The notes under the pieces are model-generated. The model was not told where the DNA came from, made no database searches, and worked only from the letters and a program-made list of their open reading frames with translations. DNA of 64,000 nt from Nocardioides sp. NBC_00368. Lineage in GTDB: Bacteria; Actinomycetota; Actinomycetes; Propionibacteriales; Nocardioidaceae. Location: positions 1,056,501 through 1,120,500 of the forward strand of contig NZ_CP107970.1 in the NCBI RefSeq assembly GCF_036090055.1. The letters run 5' to 3'. A program made the position numbers and the translations under genes. Shown here piece after piece: positions 43,510-52,254 of the stretch. The first letter of the stretch is position 1, and each line of letters begins with the position of its first letter.

Positions 43510-45089
43510 CGAATGCCGAGCTTCCGCATCCAGCGCAGCGATGTCTGCATCTGCTTGGCGTAGTCGTCGAAGGTCTGCTTGCCCTGCGGCCCCATGACCT
43601 GCTTCTTCAGGGTCGCGACGTTCTGGGTCTCGGTGTACTTGAGCAGCCCCTGGTCGCCGTGGCGGGCCCCGACGCCGGACTGCTTCATGCCGCCCGACGG
43701 CGTCGACTTGGAGGCGTAGGCGGTGGCGAGGCCGTCGTTGATGTTCACGTTGCCGGACTCGATCCGGGCCGCGATCGCCTGGGCGCGCTTGAAGTTCGTG
43801 GTCCACACCGAGGCGTTGAGCCCGTACTCGGTGTCGTTGGCCAGCTCGATGGCCTCCTCCAGGGTGGAGTAGCGGTGCAGCGAGACGACCGGCCCGAAGG
43901 TCTCGGTCACGCCGTGGAGCATCTCCTTCGTGGTGCCCTCCAGGATGGTCGGCTCGAAGAACGTCGGCCCGATGTCGGGGCGCGCCTTCCCGCCGGTCAG
44001 CACGGTGGCGCCCTTGGCGACCGCGTCCTCGACGTGCGACTGCACCCGTGCGAGGTGGTCGGGGGAGACCAGCGCCCCCAGGTCCGGCCCGAAGGCGTAC
44101 GCCGCCTCGATCCGCATCCCCTCGACGGCGGCGACGAACTTGTCGCGGAACTCGTCGTACATCGCCTCCGGGATGTAGATCCGCTCGATGTGCATGCAGA
44201 TCTGGCCGGTGTTGCCGAAGACGGCGAACATCGAGCCGCCCACGGTCTCGTCGATGTCGGCGTCGTCGAGGACGATCATCGGGTTCTTGCCGCCGAGCTC
44301 GAGGCAGGCGCCGATCAGGTTGCGTCCGGCCTGCTCGCCGATGACCCGCCCGGTGGCCGTCGAGCCGGTGAACATCGCGTAGTCGACGTTGTCCAGCATC
44401 GTCGGGCCGACGTCCGGGCCTTCGCCGCAGACCACCTGGAACAGCCCCTTGGGCAGCCCGGCCTCCTCGAGCAGCGAGATCCCGAACAGCGGCGAGAGCG
44501 CGGTCTTGTTGTCCGGCTTGAGCAGCACCGCGTTGCCGGCCATGAGCGCCGGGATCGCGTCGGAGAGACCGGTCGCGAACGGGAAGTTCCAGGGCGCGAT
44601 GATCCCGATCAGCCCTCGCGGCGGGTGGCGCTCGATGGAGCTCGACAGCAGCGGCATCACGCCGGGTCGCTTCTTGTCCTTGAGCAGCTTCGGAGCCCGC
44701 TTGAGGTAGTGCGAGATCACCATCGGCGGGTCGCACACCTCCTCGAACGCGATCCGGCGCGCCTTGCCCGACTCGGCCTGGATGAGGTCGGCGATCTTGT
44801 GCTGGTTGCGCAGGATCAGCTCGTGGGCACGCTTGAAGACGGCCAGCCGCTCCGGGAGCGGGGTGGCCGCCCAGGCGCGCTGAGCCGCGCGGCCGGCCGC
44901 GGCGGCCCGTTCCACGTCCTCCGGTGAGGACTGCGGCAGCGCCACCAGCACCTCACCGGTGTAGACCTCGGTCAGCTTCCAGGACGCACCCGTCGAGGAC
45001 GGGACCCGGGAGACCAGCTCGCCCAGCAGCTCCTCGGTGATCCAGTCGGGGCGGCGTACGGCTGCTGTCTTGGCTGTGTCAGTGCTCAT
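43506..45089 (-). CDS. Aldehyde dehydrogenase (succinate-semialdehyde dehydrogenase-like)
   Basis: The 527-residue enzyme has IIAPWNFPFATGLSDAIPAL, MFTGSTATGRVIGEQAG, catalytic Glu in CLELGGKNPMIVLDDAD and catalytic Cys in GNTGQICMHIERIYIP. It groups by eye with GabD2-type dehydrogenases. It lies 34 bp behind a GMC oxidoreductase in the fadA5 operon, so the pair could convert a sterol C26 alcohol through the aldehyde to the acid. GGAAG precedes ATG 45089. Confidence 0.85.
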   Translation of the reverse strand: MSTDTAKTAAVRRPDWITEELLGELVSRVPSSTGASWKLTEVYTGEVLVALPQSSPEDVERAAAAGRAAQRAWAATPLPERLAVFKRAHELILRNQHKIADLIQAESGKARRIAFEEVCDPPMVISHYLKRAPKLLKDKKRPGVMPLLSSSIERHPPRGLIGIIAPWNFPFATGLSDAIPALMAGNAVLLKPDNKTALSPLFGISLLEEAGLPKGLFQVVCGEGPDVGPTMLDNVDYAMFTGSTATGRVIGEQAGRNLIGACLELGGKNPMIVLDDADIDETVGGSMFAVFGNTGQICMHIERIYIPEAMYDEFRDKFVAAVEGMRIEAAYAFGPDLGALVSPDHLARVQSHVEDAVAKGATVLTGGKARPDIGPTFFEPTILEGTTKEMLHGVTETFGPVVSLHRYSTLEEAIELANDTEYGLNASVWTTNFKRAQAIAARIESGNVNINDGLATAYASKSTPSGGMKQSGVGARHGDQGLLKYTETQNVATLKKQVMGPQGKQTFDDYAKQMQTSLRWMRKLGIR

Positions 45090-45123
45090 GTCTGCTTCCG
45101 ATCAGCTGGTTGTCGGGGTCGCT

Positions 45124-46746
45124 CTAGGAGTCTTCGTCGAGAATGAACGTCGCGCAACGGTCACCGATCATGACCGCGGGAGCGTTGGTGTTGCCGCCGA
45201 TGATGGACGGCATGATCGAGGCGTCGGCGACCCGGAGGCCGTCGATACCGCGTACGCGGAGCCGTGGGTCGACCACCGCCCGCTCGTCGACGCCCATCCG
45301 GCAGGATCCGACACCGTGGTAGATCGAGGTCGCCCGGTTGGTGACCTCGTCCTTCATCGCCTCGGCGTCGATCGCCTTGCCCGGGTGGATCTCGGACTTC
45401 ACCTGGTCGCCGAAGGCAGGGGACGCCATGATCTCGCGGATCATCTCGACGCCCTCGAGGAGAACCCGCTTGTCGTCGGGCTCGGCGAGATAGTTGAAGT
45501 CGATCAGCGGCTCGGCGGTCGGGTCTGCGTTGCGCAGGCGCAGCGTGCCGCGCGAGCGCGGGTAGATCAGCGACGACATCACCGTCAGCGCCGCCCGTGG
45601 GTCGACCTCGTGGCGGATCGGTGCGTCCTGGTTGGGGGAGGGGTAGGCCCAGGGGAGCACGTGCAGCTGCAGGTCGGGTACGTCGGTGGCCAGCGAGGTG
45701 CGTACGAACCCGACGGTCTCGAAGACGGTGTGCCCGAGGAAGGACCGGCCGACCGTCTGCTCCTTGAGGACCGCCTTGCCGAAGTAGGCGGCGGTGCCGT
45801 GGTGCAGCGCGGTCGGCATCTCCCAGGTGGTCGGCACGAACATGTGGTCGTGCAGGTTGTCGCCGACCGGCAGCTCCTGGATGGTCTGGATGCCGTGCTC
45901 GGCGAGGTGGGTGGAATGACCGATTCCGGAGAGCATCAGCAGCTGCGCGGAGCCGAAGACGCCGGCCGACACGATCACCTCGGCCGTCGCCGAGATCGTC
46001 TGCGGCCCCTGCTTGGTGAGGATCTCCACGCCCGTGGCACGCCCGTTCTCGATCACGATCCTGGAGACGTGCACGCGGGTCAGCGTGGTCAGGCCGGGCA
46101 GCTCCTGGTCGTGGAGGTAGCCCCGGGAGGCCGAGTAGCGGAGCCCGTCGATCGCGCTCTGCTGGAAGGTCGAGACGCCCTCCTGCTCGGCGCCGTTGTA
46201 GTCGTCGAGCACCTTCACGTCGAGCGTCTCGGAGGCGGCGCGCTGGAACGACAGCGACGCCTCGGTGGGCCGCGGGTGCTTCATGACCTTGATCGGCCCG
46301 CCCGTGCCGCGGTAGTCGGAGCCGCCGCCCTCGTAGTCCTCGATCCTCAGGTACGCCTCGTTGACCGAGTCCGCGTCCCAGCCGGTGTTGCCCTCGGCCG
46401 CCCAGCCGTCGTAGTTCGCCCGGTTGCCGCGGACCCACAGCAGGCCGTTGATGGAGGAGGACCCGCCGAGCACCTTGCCGCGAGGCTGGGGGAGCTCGCG
46501 GTTGCGGGCGTGCTTCTGGGGGACGGTGTGGTAGCCCCAGTCGACCAGCTTCTTCAGCCGCGGCTCGGCGTGCATCGGACCGATCATGCCGGGCTTGGTC
46601 ACCATGTAGTTGTGCTTGTCGTTCTTCCCCGCCTCGAGCAGGATGACCGACTTGCCGGCCGCGGCCAGGCGCCCGGCGACGGCACAGCCGGCCGAACCGG
46701 CGCCGACGACGACGTACTCGGCCTCGCTGACCTTCTCGCGGGCCAT
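45124..46746 (-). CDS. GMC-family FAD oxidoreductase in the fadA5 operon
   Basis: The 540-residue protein has YVVVGAGSAGCAVAGRLAA, GKVLGGSSSINGLLWVRGN, GVFGSAQLLMLSGIGH and the C-terminal SIYHGVGSCRMG with NTNAPAVMIGDRCA. It resembles the GMC protein at 27059 throughout, so the two look like paralogues. The start at ATG 46746 is 1 bp from the thiolase stop. Between a steroid thiolase and an aldehyde dehydrogenase it is a good candidate for a sterol side-chain alcohol dehydrogenase. Confidence 0.87.
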   Translation of the reverse strand: MAREKVSEAEYVVVGAGSAGCAVAGRLAAAGKSVILLEAGKNDKHNYMVTKPGMIGPMHAEPRLKKLVDWGYHTVPQKHARNRELPQPRGKVLGGSSSINGLLWVRGNRANYDGWAAEGNTGWDADSVNEAYLRIEDYEGGGSDYRGTGGPIKVMKHPRPTEASLSFQRAASETLDVKVLDDYNGAEQEGVSTFQQSAIDGLRYSASRGYLHDQELPGLTTLTRVHVSRIVIENGRATGVEILTKQGPQTISATAEVIVSAGVFGSAQLLMLSGIGHSTHLAEHGIQTIQELPVGDNLHDHMFVPTTWEMPTALHHGTAAYFGKAVLKEQTVGRSFLGHTVFETVGFVRTSLATDVPDLQLHVLPWAYPSPNQDAPIRHEVDPRAALTVMSSLIYPRSRGTLRLRNADPTAEPLIDFNYLAEPDDKRVLLEGVEMIREIMASPAFGDQVKSEIHPGKAIDAEAMKDEVTNRATSIYHGVGSCRMGVDERAVVDPRLRVRGIDGLRVADASIMPSIIGGNTNAPAVMIGDRCATFILDEDS

Positions 46747-46747
46747 C

Positions 46748-47911
46748 TCAGATCCTCTCGATGATCGTCGCGGTGGCCTGTGCGCCACCTGCGCACATCG
46801 AGACCAGGGCGGTGCTCGCGTCACGGCGCTCGAGCTCGTGGAGGGCGGCGGTGAGCAGCCGGGTGCCGGTGGAGCCGACCGGGTGGCCGAGCGCGATGGC
46901 GCCCCCGTTGACGTTGATCTTCTCCTCCGGGACCTGGTGGACCTTGGCCCACGACATGACCACGCCGGCGAAGGCCTCGTTGACCTCGGCGATGTCGATG
47001 TCATCGATCGTCATCCCGCTGTCCTCGAGGGCCTTCTCGGTCGCCTGGACCGGTCCGTCAAGGTGGTAGTAGGGGTCGGAGCCGACCAGGTTGGACGTGA
47101 CGATCCGTGCCCGAGGCTTCAGCCCCAGGGACGAGGCGACCGAGGAGTCCATGAGCAGCAGTGCCGAGGCGCCGTCGGAGATCTGCGAGGAGGTGCCGGC
47201 GGTGTGGGTGCCCCCCTCGAGCACCGGGCTGAGCCCCGCCAGTTTCTCCAGGGACGTATCGCGGATGCCCTGGTCCTCGGTGACGGTGCGGAACTCTCCG
47301 GTGGGGTTGCCCTCGTCGTCGAGCATGGGGGCCTCGACGGCGAAGATCTGGCTCTTGAAGTGACCGGCGTCGCGGGCGTGCCGGGCCTTCACCTGCGACC
47401 ACAGCCCGAACTCGTCGACCTCGTTGCGGGAGAAGCCGCGGTCCTTCGCGATCCGGTCGGCGCCCTCGAACTGGTTGGGCAGGTCGATGTTCCAGTCCGC
47501 GGGACGCGGGTCGCCGGCCCCCTTCGGCACGTTGGCGCCCAGCGGGATGCGCGACATCGACTCGATGCCGCAGGCGATGCCGACCTTGATCTGGTCGGAG
47601 GCGATCATCGCGTTGATCAGGTGGGTGGCCTGCTGCGCCGAGGAGCACTGCGCGTCGATGACGGTGGAGCCGGTGTGGATCGGCAGCCCGGCGTGGAGCC
47701 AGGCCCGGCGGACCATGTTGTTGGACTGCTCGCCGGCCTGGGACACGCACCCGCCGATGACCTGATCCACCAGGTCAGGGTCGACTCCGGCGCGCTTGAG
47801 CACCTCGACCTGGGCGGCACCGAGCAGTACGCCGGGGTGCAGGCCGGCCAGCCAGCCCTTGCGCTTGCCGATGGGGGTACGGACGGCTTCGACGATGACG
47901 GGCGTGCCCAT
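46748..47911 (-). CDS. fadA5: Steroid thiolase (FadA5-like acetyl-CoA acetyltransferase)
   Basis: The 387-residue thiolase has nucleophile Cys89 in VIDAQCSSAQQATH, His in GGAIALGHPVGSTGTR and the second Cys in LVSMCAGGAQATATI. FadA5 of M. tuberculosis has similar length and cleaves 3-ketoacyl-CoA sterol side chains. As there, the gene is divergent from cyp125, with KstR sites in between. ATG 47911 follows GAGG; the frame extends to 47986 without a ribosome site. It heads a fadA5-GMC-AldDH-unknown operon. Confidence 0.87.
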   Translation of the reverse strand: MGTPVIVEAVRTPIGKRKGWLAGLHPGVLLGAAQVEVLKRAGVDPDLVDQVIGGCVSQAGEQSNNMVRRAWLHAGLPIHTGSTVIDAQCSSAQQATHLINAMIASDQIKVGIACGIESMSRIPLGANVPKGAGDPRPADWNIDLPNQFEGADRIAKDRGFSRNEVDEFGLWSQVKARHARDAGHFKSQIFAVEAPMLDDEGNPTGEFRTVTEDQGIRDTSLEKLAGLSPVLEGGTHTAGTSSQISDGASALLLMDSSVASSLGLKPRARIVTSNLVGSDPYYHLDGPVQATEKALEDSGMTIDDIDIAEVNEAFAGVVMSWAKVHQVPEEKINVNGGAIALGHPVGSTGTRLLTAALHELERRDASTALVSMCAGGAQATATIIERI

Positions 47912-48006
47912 GGAACCTCGCTCTTCGGGGGTTTCGACAAGTCGCTGGTGCACGGCCGCGCACGCTGGACTCCGGTGACGTGACACCGGTTACACTCGAT
48001 TGTCCC

Positions 48007-48024
48007 AAATTAGAACGTGTTCTC
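48007..48024 (-). promoter_or_regulatory. KstR-type operator of the fadA5 operon
   Basis: TAGAACGTGTTCTC (48011-48024). On the minus strand its outer TA begins TAATTT (48012-48007), a -10 for fadA5, leaving a leader of roughly 90 nt. Confidence 0.75.
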
Positions 48025-48071
48025 GTTTGGCGCAACCCTTGTGTGATGCTGAGCACTGTGTGACGATAAAC

Positions 48072-48085
48072 TAGAACGTGTTATA
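48072..48085 (+). promoter_or_regulatory. KstR-type operator of cyp125
   Basis: TAGAACGTGTTATA (48072-48085), one mismatch in the right half-site, 25 bp before the cyp125 GTG start. It is 47 bp from the fadA5 operator, so the divergent genes have separate sites. Confidence 0.78.
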
Positions 48086-48110
48086 GAAAAGACCTCGAAG
48101 GAGCACACCC

Positions 48111-49334
48111 GTGACCGCTCTCCCCGTGGATTTCGATCCGACTGATCCCGTGCTCAACGAGGAGCGCGTCCCGCTGCAGGAGTTCCTCGAGCTGCGCAAG
48201 ACCGCCCCGGTGTGGTGGGTCGAGCAGTCGCCGGCGGCGCGCGCCGGCTTCCTCGACACCGGGTTCTGGGCGGTGACCAAGCACGAGGACATCCTGGCCG
48301 TCTCCAAGGACAGCGAGAACTTCGGCACGAACGAGAACGGCGTGATCATCCGGTTCGCGCCCGACATGACCCGTGAGCAGGTCGAGCTCCAGCGCGCGAT
48401 GCTGATCCACCACGACGCCCCGGACCACACCAAGCTGCGCCAGATCATCAGCCGCGGCTTCACCCCGCGTGCGATCAACGCCCTCAAGGAGCGTCTGGTC
48501 GAGCGGGCCAACAACATCGTCGACGACGCCCTGGCCAAGGGCGAGGGCGACTTCGTCTCCGAGGTCGCCGCCGAGCTCCCGCTCCAGGCGATCGCCGAGC
48601 TGCTCGGGGTCCCGCAGGAGGACCGGCGCAAGCTCTTCGACTGGTCCAACCAGATGCTCGCCTACGACGACCCCGACTACGACGCGGACCCTGAGGCCGC
48701 CTCGATCGAGATCCTGTCCTACGCGATGGCGCTGGCCGCCGAGCGCAAGGCCGACCCCAAGGACGACATCATCTCCAAGCTCGTCAACGCCGAGCTGGAG
48801 GGCGGCGCGCTGGGCGACGACGAGTTCGGCTTCTTCGTCATCCTGCTCGCGGTCGCCGGCAACGAGACCACCCGCAACGCGATCACCCACGGCATGCAGG
48901 CCTTCTTCGAGCACCCCGACCAGTGGGAGCTGTGGAAGAAGGAGCGCCCCGACACCATGGTCGACGAGGTGATCCGCTGGGCGACCCCGGTCACCGTCTT
49001 CCAGCGTACGGCGCTCAACGACGTCGAGGTCGGCGGGCAGCTGGTCAAGAAGGGCCAGCGCGTCGGCATCTTCTACGCCTCCGGCAACCACGACGAGGAC
49101 GTCTTCGACGACCCCGACACGTTCGACATCACCCGCGAGCACAACCCGCACCTCGCCTTCGGCGGCCACGGAGCCCACTACTGCATCGGCGCCAACCTGG
49201 CGCGGATGGAGGTGCGGATCATGTTCGACGTGATCGCCGACCGGATGCCCGACCTCAAGCCCAACGGCACCCCGCGCCGGCTCCGCCACGCCTGGATCAA
49301 CGGCATCAAGGAGATGCCGGTCACCTACGCCTGA
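48111..49334 (+). CDS. cyp125: Steroid C26(27)-monooxygenase CYP125
   Basis: The 407-residue P450 matches CYP125 in several stretches: APDHTKLRQIISRGFTPRA, ELPLQAIAELLGVPQEDR, DDEFGFFVILLAVAGNETTRN, VIRWATPVTVFQRTAL and the heme loop FGGHGAHYCIGANLAR with Cys358. CYP125 oxidises the terminal methyl of cholesterol or cholestenone to start side-chain degradation. GTG 48111 follows AAGGAG by 7 nt. Divergent from fadA5 as in mycobacteria. It lacks a fadE28-fadE29 tail here; those genes are 45 kb away at 3171. Confidence 0.93.
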   Translation: MTALPVDFDPTDPVLNEERVPLQEFLELRKTAPVWWVEQSPAARAGFLDTGFWAVTKHEDILAVSKDSENFGTNENGVIIRFAPDMTREQVELQRAMLIHHDAPDHTKLRQIISRGFTPRAINALKERLVERANNIVDDALAKGEGDFVSEVAAELPLQAIAELLGVPQEDRRKLFDWSNQMLAYDDPDYDADPEAASIEILSYAMALAAERKADPKDDIISKLVNAELEGGALGDDEFGFFVILLAVAGNETTRNAITHGMQAFFEHPDQWELWKKERPDTMVDEVIRWATPVTVFQRTALNDVEVGGQLVKKGQRVGIFYASGNHDEDVFDDPDTFDITREHNPHLAFGGHGAHYCIGANLARMEVRIMFDVIADRMPDLKPNGTPRRLRHAWINGIKEMPVTYA

Positions 49335-49348
49335 GCGGCCCTCGCGGT

Positions 49349-49846
49349 CTAAGGCAGCCTCACGTTGGAGAAGTGGGGCCGGCGGAACGGATACTCCGTC
49401 GGCACCCACTTCTTCAGTGCTTCGTAGGCCACCTCGTAGAGCCCCTGCTCGTAGGCCTCGGTGGTCACCCACCAGCTGACGTCGACGTCATACGCAGCCA
49501 GCTCCTCGCTCAGCTCCTGCCGGACGCCCAGCGGGTAGAGATAGGCGCACCCGACGTAGCCGAGCCCGGCCGTCTCCAGGACGTAGGAGAACGACTTGTT
49601 CTCCTTCCACTCGCCCTCGTGCCAGACGAGGTCGATGTAGTCCTCCTCCTCCGACGTCGGACCCGTCGGCCAGCCGCCGCCCCGGGTCGCGTTGATGAGG
49701 TCGGTGTCGGCGTTGATGGCGCGTACGTCGTCGGCCAGGCATTCACGCGACAGCGGCCGTGCGGTCAGGTCGCCGTGGGTGAGCACCCTCGGTGCCTCGA
49801 ACCCGGAGGGGACGGCGAGCAGCTTGCTCAGTCCTGCGTAGCTCAT
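49349..49846 (-). CDS. GNAT-like acetyltransferase (tentative)
   Basis: The 165-residue protein has a GNAT-like plan: an N-terminal strand LTARPLSRECLADD, central strands SYVLETAGLGYVGCAYLYPL and a helix WWVTTEAYEQGLYEVAYEAL where acetyl-CoA would bind, although a classic RxxGxG/A loop is not clear. It is convergent with cyp125 (14-bp gap) and upstream of nothing related. Function uncertain. Confidence 0.55.
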   Translation of the reverse strand: MSYAGLSKLLAVPSGFEAPRVLTHGDLTARPLSRECLADDVRAINADTDLINATRGGGWPTGPTSEEEDYIDLVWHEGEWKENKSFSYVLETAGLGYVGCAYLYPLGVRQELSEELAAYDVDVSWWVTTEAYEQGLYEVAYEALKKWVPTEYPFRRPHFSNVRLP

Positions 49847-49861
49847 GCCCGAAGGCTACGT

Positions 49862-50479
49862 TCAGCGACGCACGGCCAGCATCCCGGCGTACGCGGCCAG
49901 CAGTCGCTCCTTCGGATACTCGTCGGGCCGTGCCAGCAGCAGCCGGGCGAACTCCTGCACCAGCGTGACGAGCGAGTGGGCGACCACCTCGACGTCGAGG
50001 TCGGTCTCGGGCCCCAGGCTGGTGCGGAGCACGTCGGCGACGAACCCGCGCAGCAGGACCAGGGTGCTCTCGATGCGTTCGCGCACGGCGGGCGGTGCGC
50101 CGTCGATCAGTCCGAGCACCGGGCGCCAGGTCTCCGGGTCCGCCTGGACCGCCTGGAGGAGTCCGTCGGCCGCCTCGAGCAGCCATCGGTCGAGCTCGAC
50201 CGGCACCCCGCCGGCCGGGATGAGCGCCAAGGCCGCGTCGGCGGCCCGCTGCTGGGTGCGGTCGAGCAGGGCGTGGAGGAGAGGGTCGATCCCTCCGTAT
50301 GCGTCGTAGACGACCGGTCGCGTCACGCCTGCCTCGGCGGCGATGGCGCTGATGGTGAGGTGGCCGTAGCCGTCACGGCCGAGCACGCGCAGCGCCGCGT
50401 CCAGGAGCGCCTCCCGACGCTCTTCGAGAGGCATCCGGGCGGCATAGCGTCGCCTGGCAGCGGGTTGGTCGTTGGCCAT
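49862..50479 (-). CDS. TetR-family regulator, left flank of the mce operon
   Basis: The 205-residue protein has a TetR helix-turn-helix, LTISAIAAEAGVTRPVVYD, followed by a ligand domain. Recognition helix TRPVVY is identical to that of the TetR at the other end of the mce operon. It is divergent from yrbEA with the palindrome CTACACGCGTGTAG between them. ATG 50479 is preferred over the preceding GTG 50482. It probably represses mce import genes and itself. Confidence 0.82.
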   Translation of the reverse strand: MANDQPAARRRYAARMPLEERREALLDAALRVLGRDGYGHLTISAIAAEAGVTRPVVYDAYGGIDPLLHALLDRTQQRAADAALALIPAGGVPVELDRWLLEAADGLLQAVQADPETWRPVLGLIDGAPPAVRERIESTLVLLRGFVADVLRTSLGPETDLDVEVVAHSLVTLVQEFARLLLARPDEYPKERLLAAYAGMLAVRR

Positions 50480-50548
50480 CACGACGGAACGTTACGGGCA
50501 GGAGGACGCGCGGCGGAAGGGGTGACACAGGCCACACGATGTGCGAAT

Positions 50549-50562
50549 CTACACGCGTGTAG
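50549..50562. promoter_or_regulatory. Perfect 14-bp palindrome between tetR and the mce operon
   Basis: CTACACGCGTGTAG is fully symmetrical. On the minus strand its end forms TAGATT (50551-50546), a plausible -10 for tetR. Related sites are at 59159-59172 and 59180-59193 at the other end of the locus. It does not resemble the KstR box. Confidence 0.78.
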
Positions 50563-50599
50563 TAATTGACGGCGGCTGTCGACGACGAGGAGTTTCCGG

Positions 50600-51421
50600 G
50601 TGACCGCAACCTTGCCCGAGCGGCTGGCGACGGGCCTCTGGCGCCGTTTCGCCGAGGGACTCAGGACCGTCGGGGAGACCATCGCGCTGGGGGCAGAGGC
50701 CTGCGCGTACGCCGCCAGGGACATCGTCACCGGCCGGTTCGACTGGGCGCAGACCGCCGACCAGGCCTGGTTCATGGCCCGCGTCTCCCTGCTGCCGACC
50801 ATCCTGGTCGCGATCCCCTTCGGGGTGGTGACGTCGATCCAGGTCGGTGCGGTGGCCAACAGCATCGGCGCCTCGTCCTTCAGCGGCGCCGTCAACGGCG
50901 TCGGGGTGCTTCGCCAGGCCGCGCCGCTGGTCACGTCGCTGATCATCGCGTGCGTGGTGGGCTCGGCGATCTGCTCCGATCTCGGGATGCGCGCGATCCG
51001 TGACGAGATCGCTGCCCTCGAGGTGATGGGGACCAACCCGGTCCAACGGATGGTCGCGCCCAGGATCGTGGCGGCGGTCTTCCTCTCGGTGATGCTGACC
51101 GCGATCGTGGCGGTGGCCGCGATCGCGACCGGCTACGTGATGAACGTCGGGCGGGGCGTGGTCGGCGCGGGGACCTATCTGGACGCGTTCACCAACTTCA
51201 GCCAGAGCGCCGACCTGTGGCTGGCCGAGGGCAAGGCGGTGCTGTTCGGGCTGATCGGCACCACGGTGGCGGCCTACAAGGGGCTTGGCGCGAGCGGCGG
51301 ACCGCAGGGCGTGGCCGACGCGGTCAACCAGACCGTCGTGCTGAACGTGATCGTGCTGGCCGTGGTGAATGCGGTCGTCACCCAGGGCTACCTGGCGCTC
51401 GCTCCGGGTGGGGGTGCCTGA
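50600..51421 (+). CDS. yrbEA: Mce permease YrbEA (MlaE family)
   Basis: The 273-residue MlaE-type permease has about five membrane helices and the family core AICSDLGMRAIRDEIAALEVMG followed by PVQRMVAPRIVA. It forms the inner-membrane channel of an Mce lipid importer with YrbEB and a Mkl-type ATPase that is not in this window. GTG 50600 follows GAGGAG. First gene of an eight-gene operon with 1-4 bp overlaps. Confidence 0.92.
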   Translation: MTATLPERLATGLWRRFAEGLRTVGETIALGAEACAYAARDIVTGRFDWAQTADQAWFMARVSLLPTILVAIPFGVVTSIQVGAVANSIGASSFSGAVNGVGVLRQAAPLVTSLIIACVVGSAICSDLGMRAIRDEIAALEVMGTNPVQRMVAPRIVAAVFLSVMLTAIVAVAAIATGYVMNVGRGVVGAGTYLDAFTNFSQSADLWLAEGKAVLFGLIGTTVAAYKGLGASGGPQGVADAVNQTVVLNVIVLAVVNAVVTQGYLALAPGGGA

Positions 51422-52254
51422 TGGCCGCGGTCGAGACCGACGGGCCGGCGACCGGCTGGTGGAGCCCACTGGTTCCCTTCGGCTCCTTCCTCACCTTCAG
51501 TGCCGCCGTGCTGGTGGCGGTGCCGGCCACGCTGGTCCACCACTGGCGCACCTGCCTGCAGCACTTCTCCGACATCTGCTGGGGCAAGGGCGCGATCATC
51601 GTGGGCGGCGGCACGATCGGCGTCATGGTGCTGCTCTCGGTCTCGGTCGGCACCTCGCTCGGGATCGAGGGGTTCAACGGGCTGGAGCTCGTCGGTCTGG
51701 CGCCCCTGGTCGGGTTCATCTCGGCGACCGCCAACACCAGGGAGCTCGGCCCGCTGGTCGCCGCGCTGGCGCTGGGCGCGCAGGTGGGCTGCCGCTTCAC
51801 CGCGCAGCTCGGCGCGATGCGGGTCAACGAGGAGGTCGACGCGCTCGAGGTCATGTCGGTCCGGCCGGTCAACTACCTGGTGGCCACCCGTCTGGTCGCC
51901 ACCATGCTCGCGATCGTGCCGCTCTACGTGATCGGGCTGCTCGGCTCCTACATCGCCTCCGAGTCGACCGTGGTGATGCTCTTCGGCCAGTCGCCGGGCC
52001 AGTTCGACCACTACTTCCTGGAGTTCCTGACGATGCGCGACATCGGGTTCTCGCTGATCAAGATCCTGGTCTTCGCCGCGATCGTGGTGCTGATCCACTG
52101 CTGGTACGGCCTCGCGGTCTCGGCCGGCTCGCTCAACGTCGGCGAGGCCACCGGCCGCTCGATCCGGGCCAGCTTCGTGGTCATCGTCGTGCTCAACATG
52201 CTGCTCACCGTCGCCATGTGGGGTGGCGACCCGGGCTTCAGGATCTCCGGATGA
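51421..52254 (+). CDS. yrbEB: Mce permease YrbEB (MlaE family)
   Basis: The 277-residue permease has the MlaE core TRELGPLVAALALGAQVGCR then AMRVNEEVDALEVMSVRPVN, and multiple hydrophobic helices. It pairs with YrbEA. ATG 51421 overlaps the yrbEA stop by 1 bp, and the stop overlaps mceA by 4 bp. Confidence 0.92.
   Translation: MAAVETDGPATGWWSPLVPFGSFLTFSAAVLVAVPATLVHHWRTCLQHFSDICWGKGAIIVGGGTIGVMVLLSVSVGTSLGIEGFNGLELVGLAPLVGFISATANTRELGPLVAALALGAQVGCRFTAQLGAMRVNEEVDALEVMSVRPVNYLVATRLVATMLAIVPLYVIGLLGSYIASESTVVMLFGQSPGQFDHYFLEFLTMRDIGFSLIKILVFAAIVVLIHCWYGLAVSAGSLNVGEATGRSIRASFVVIVVLNMLLTVAMWGGDPGFRISG

Noticed and set aside
42244..44736. 830-residue protein on the minus strand
   Set aside because: Its upstream half is an alternative frame of the aldehyde dehydrogenase gene; only the part after 43509 has protein-like composition.
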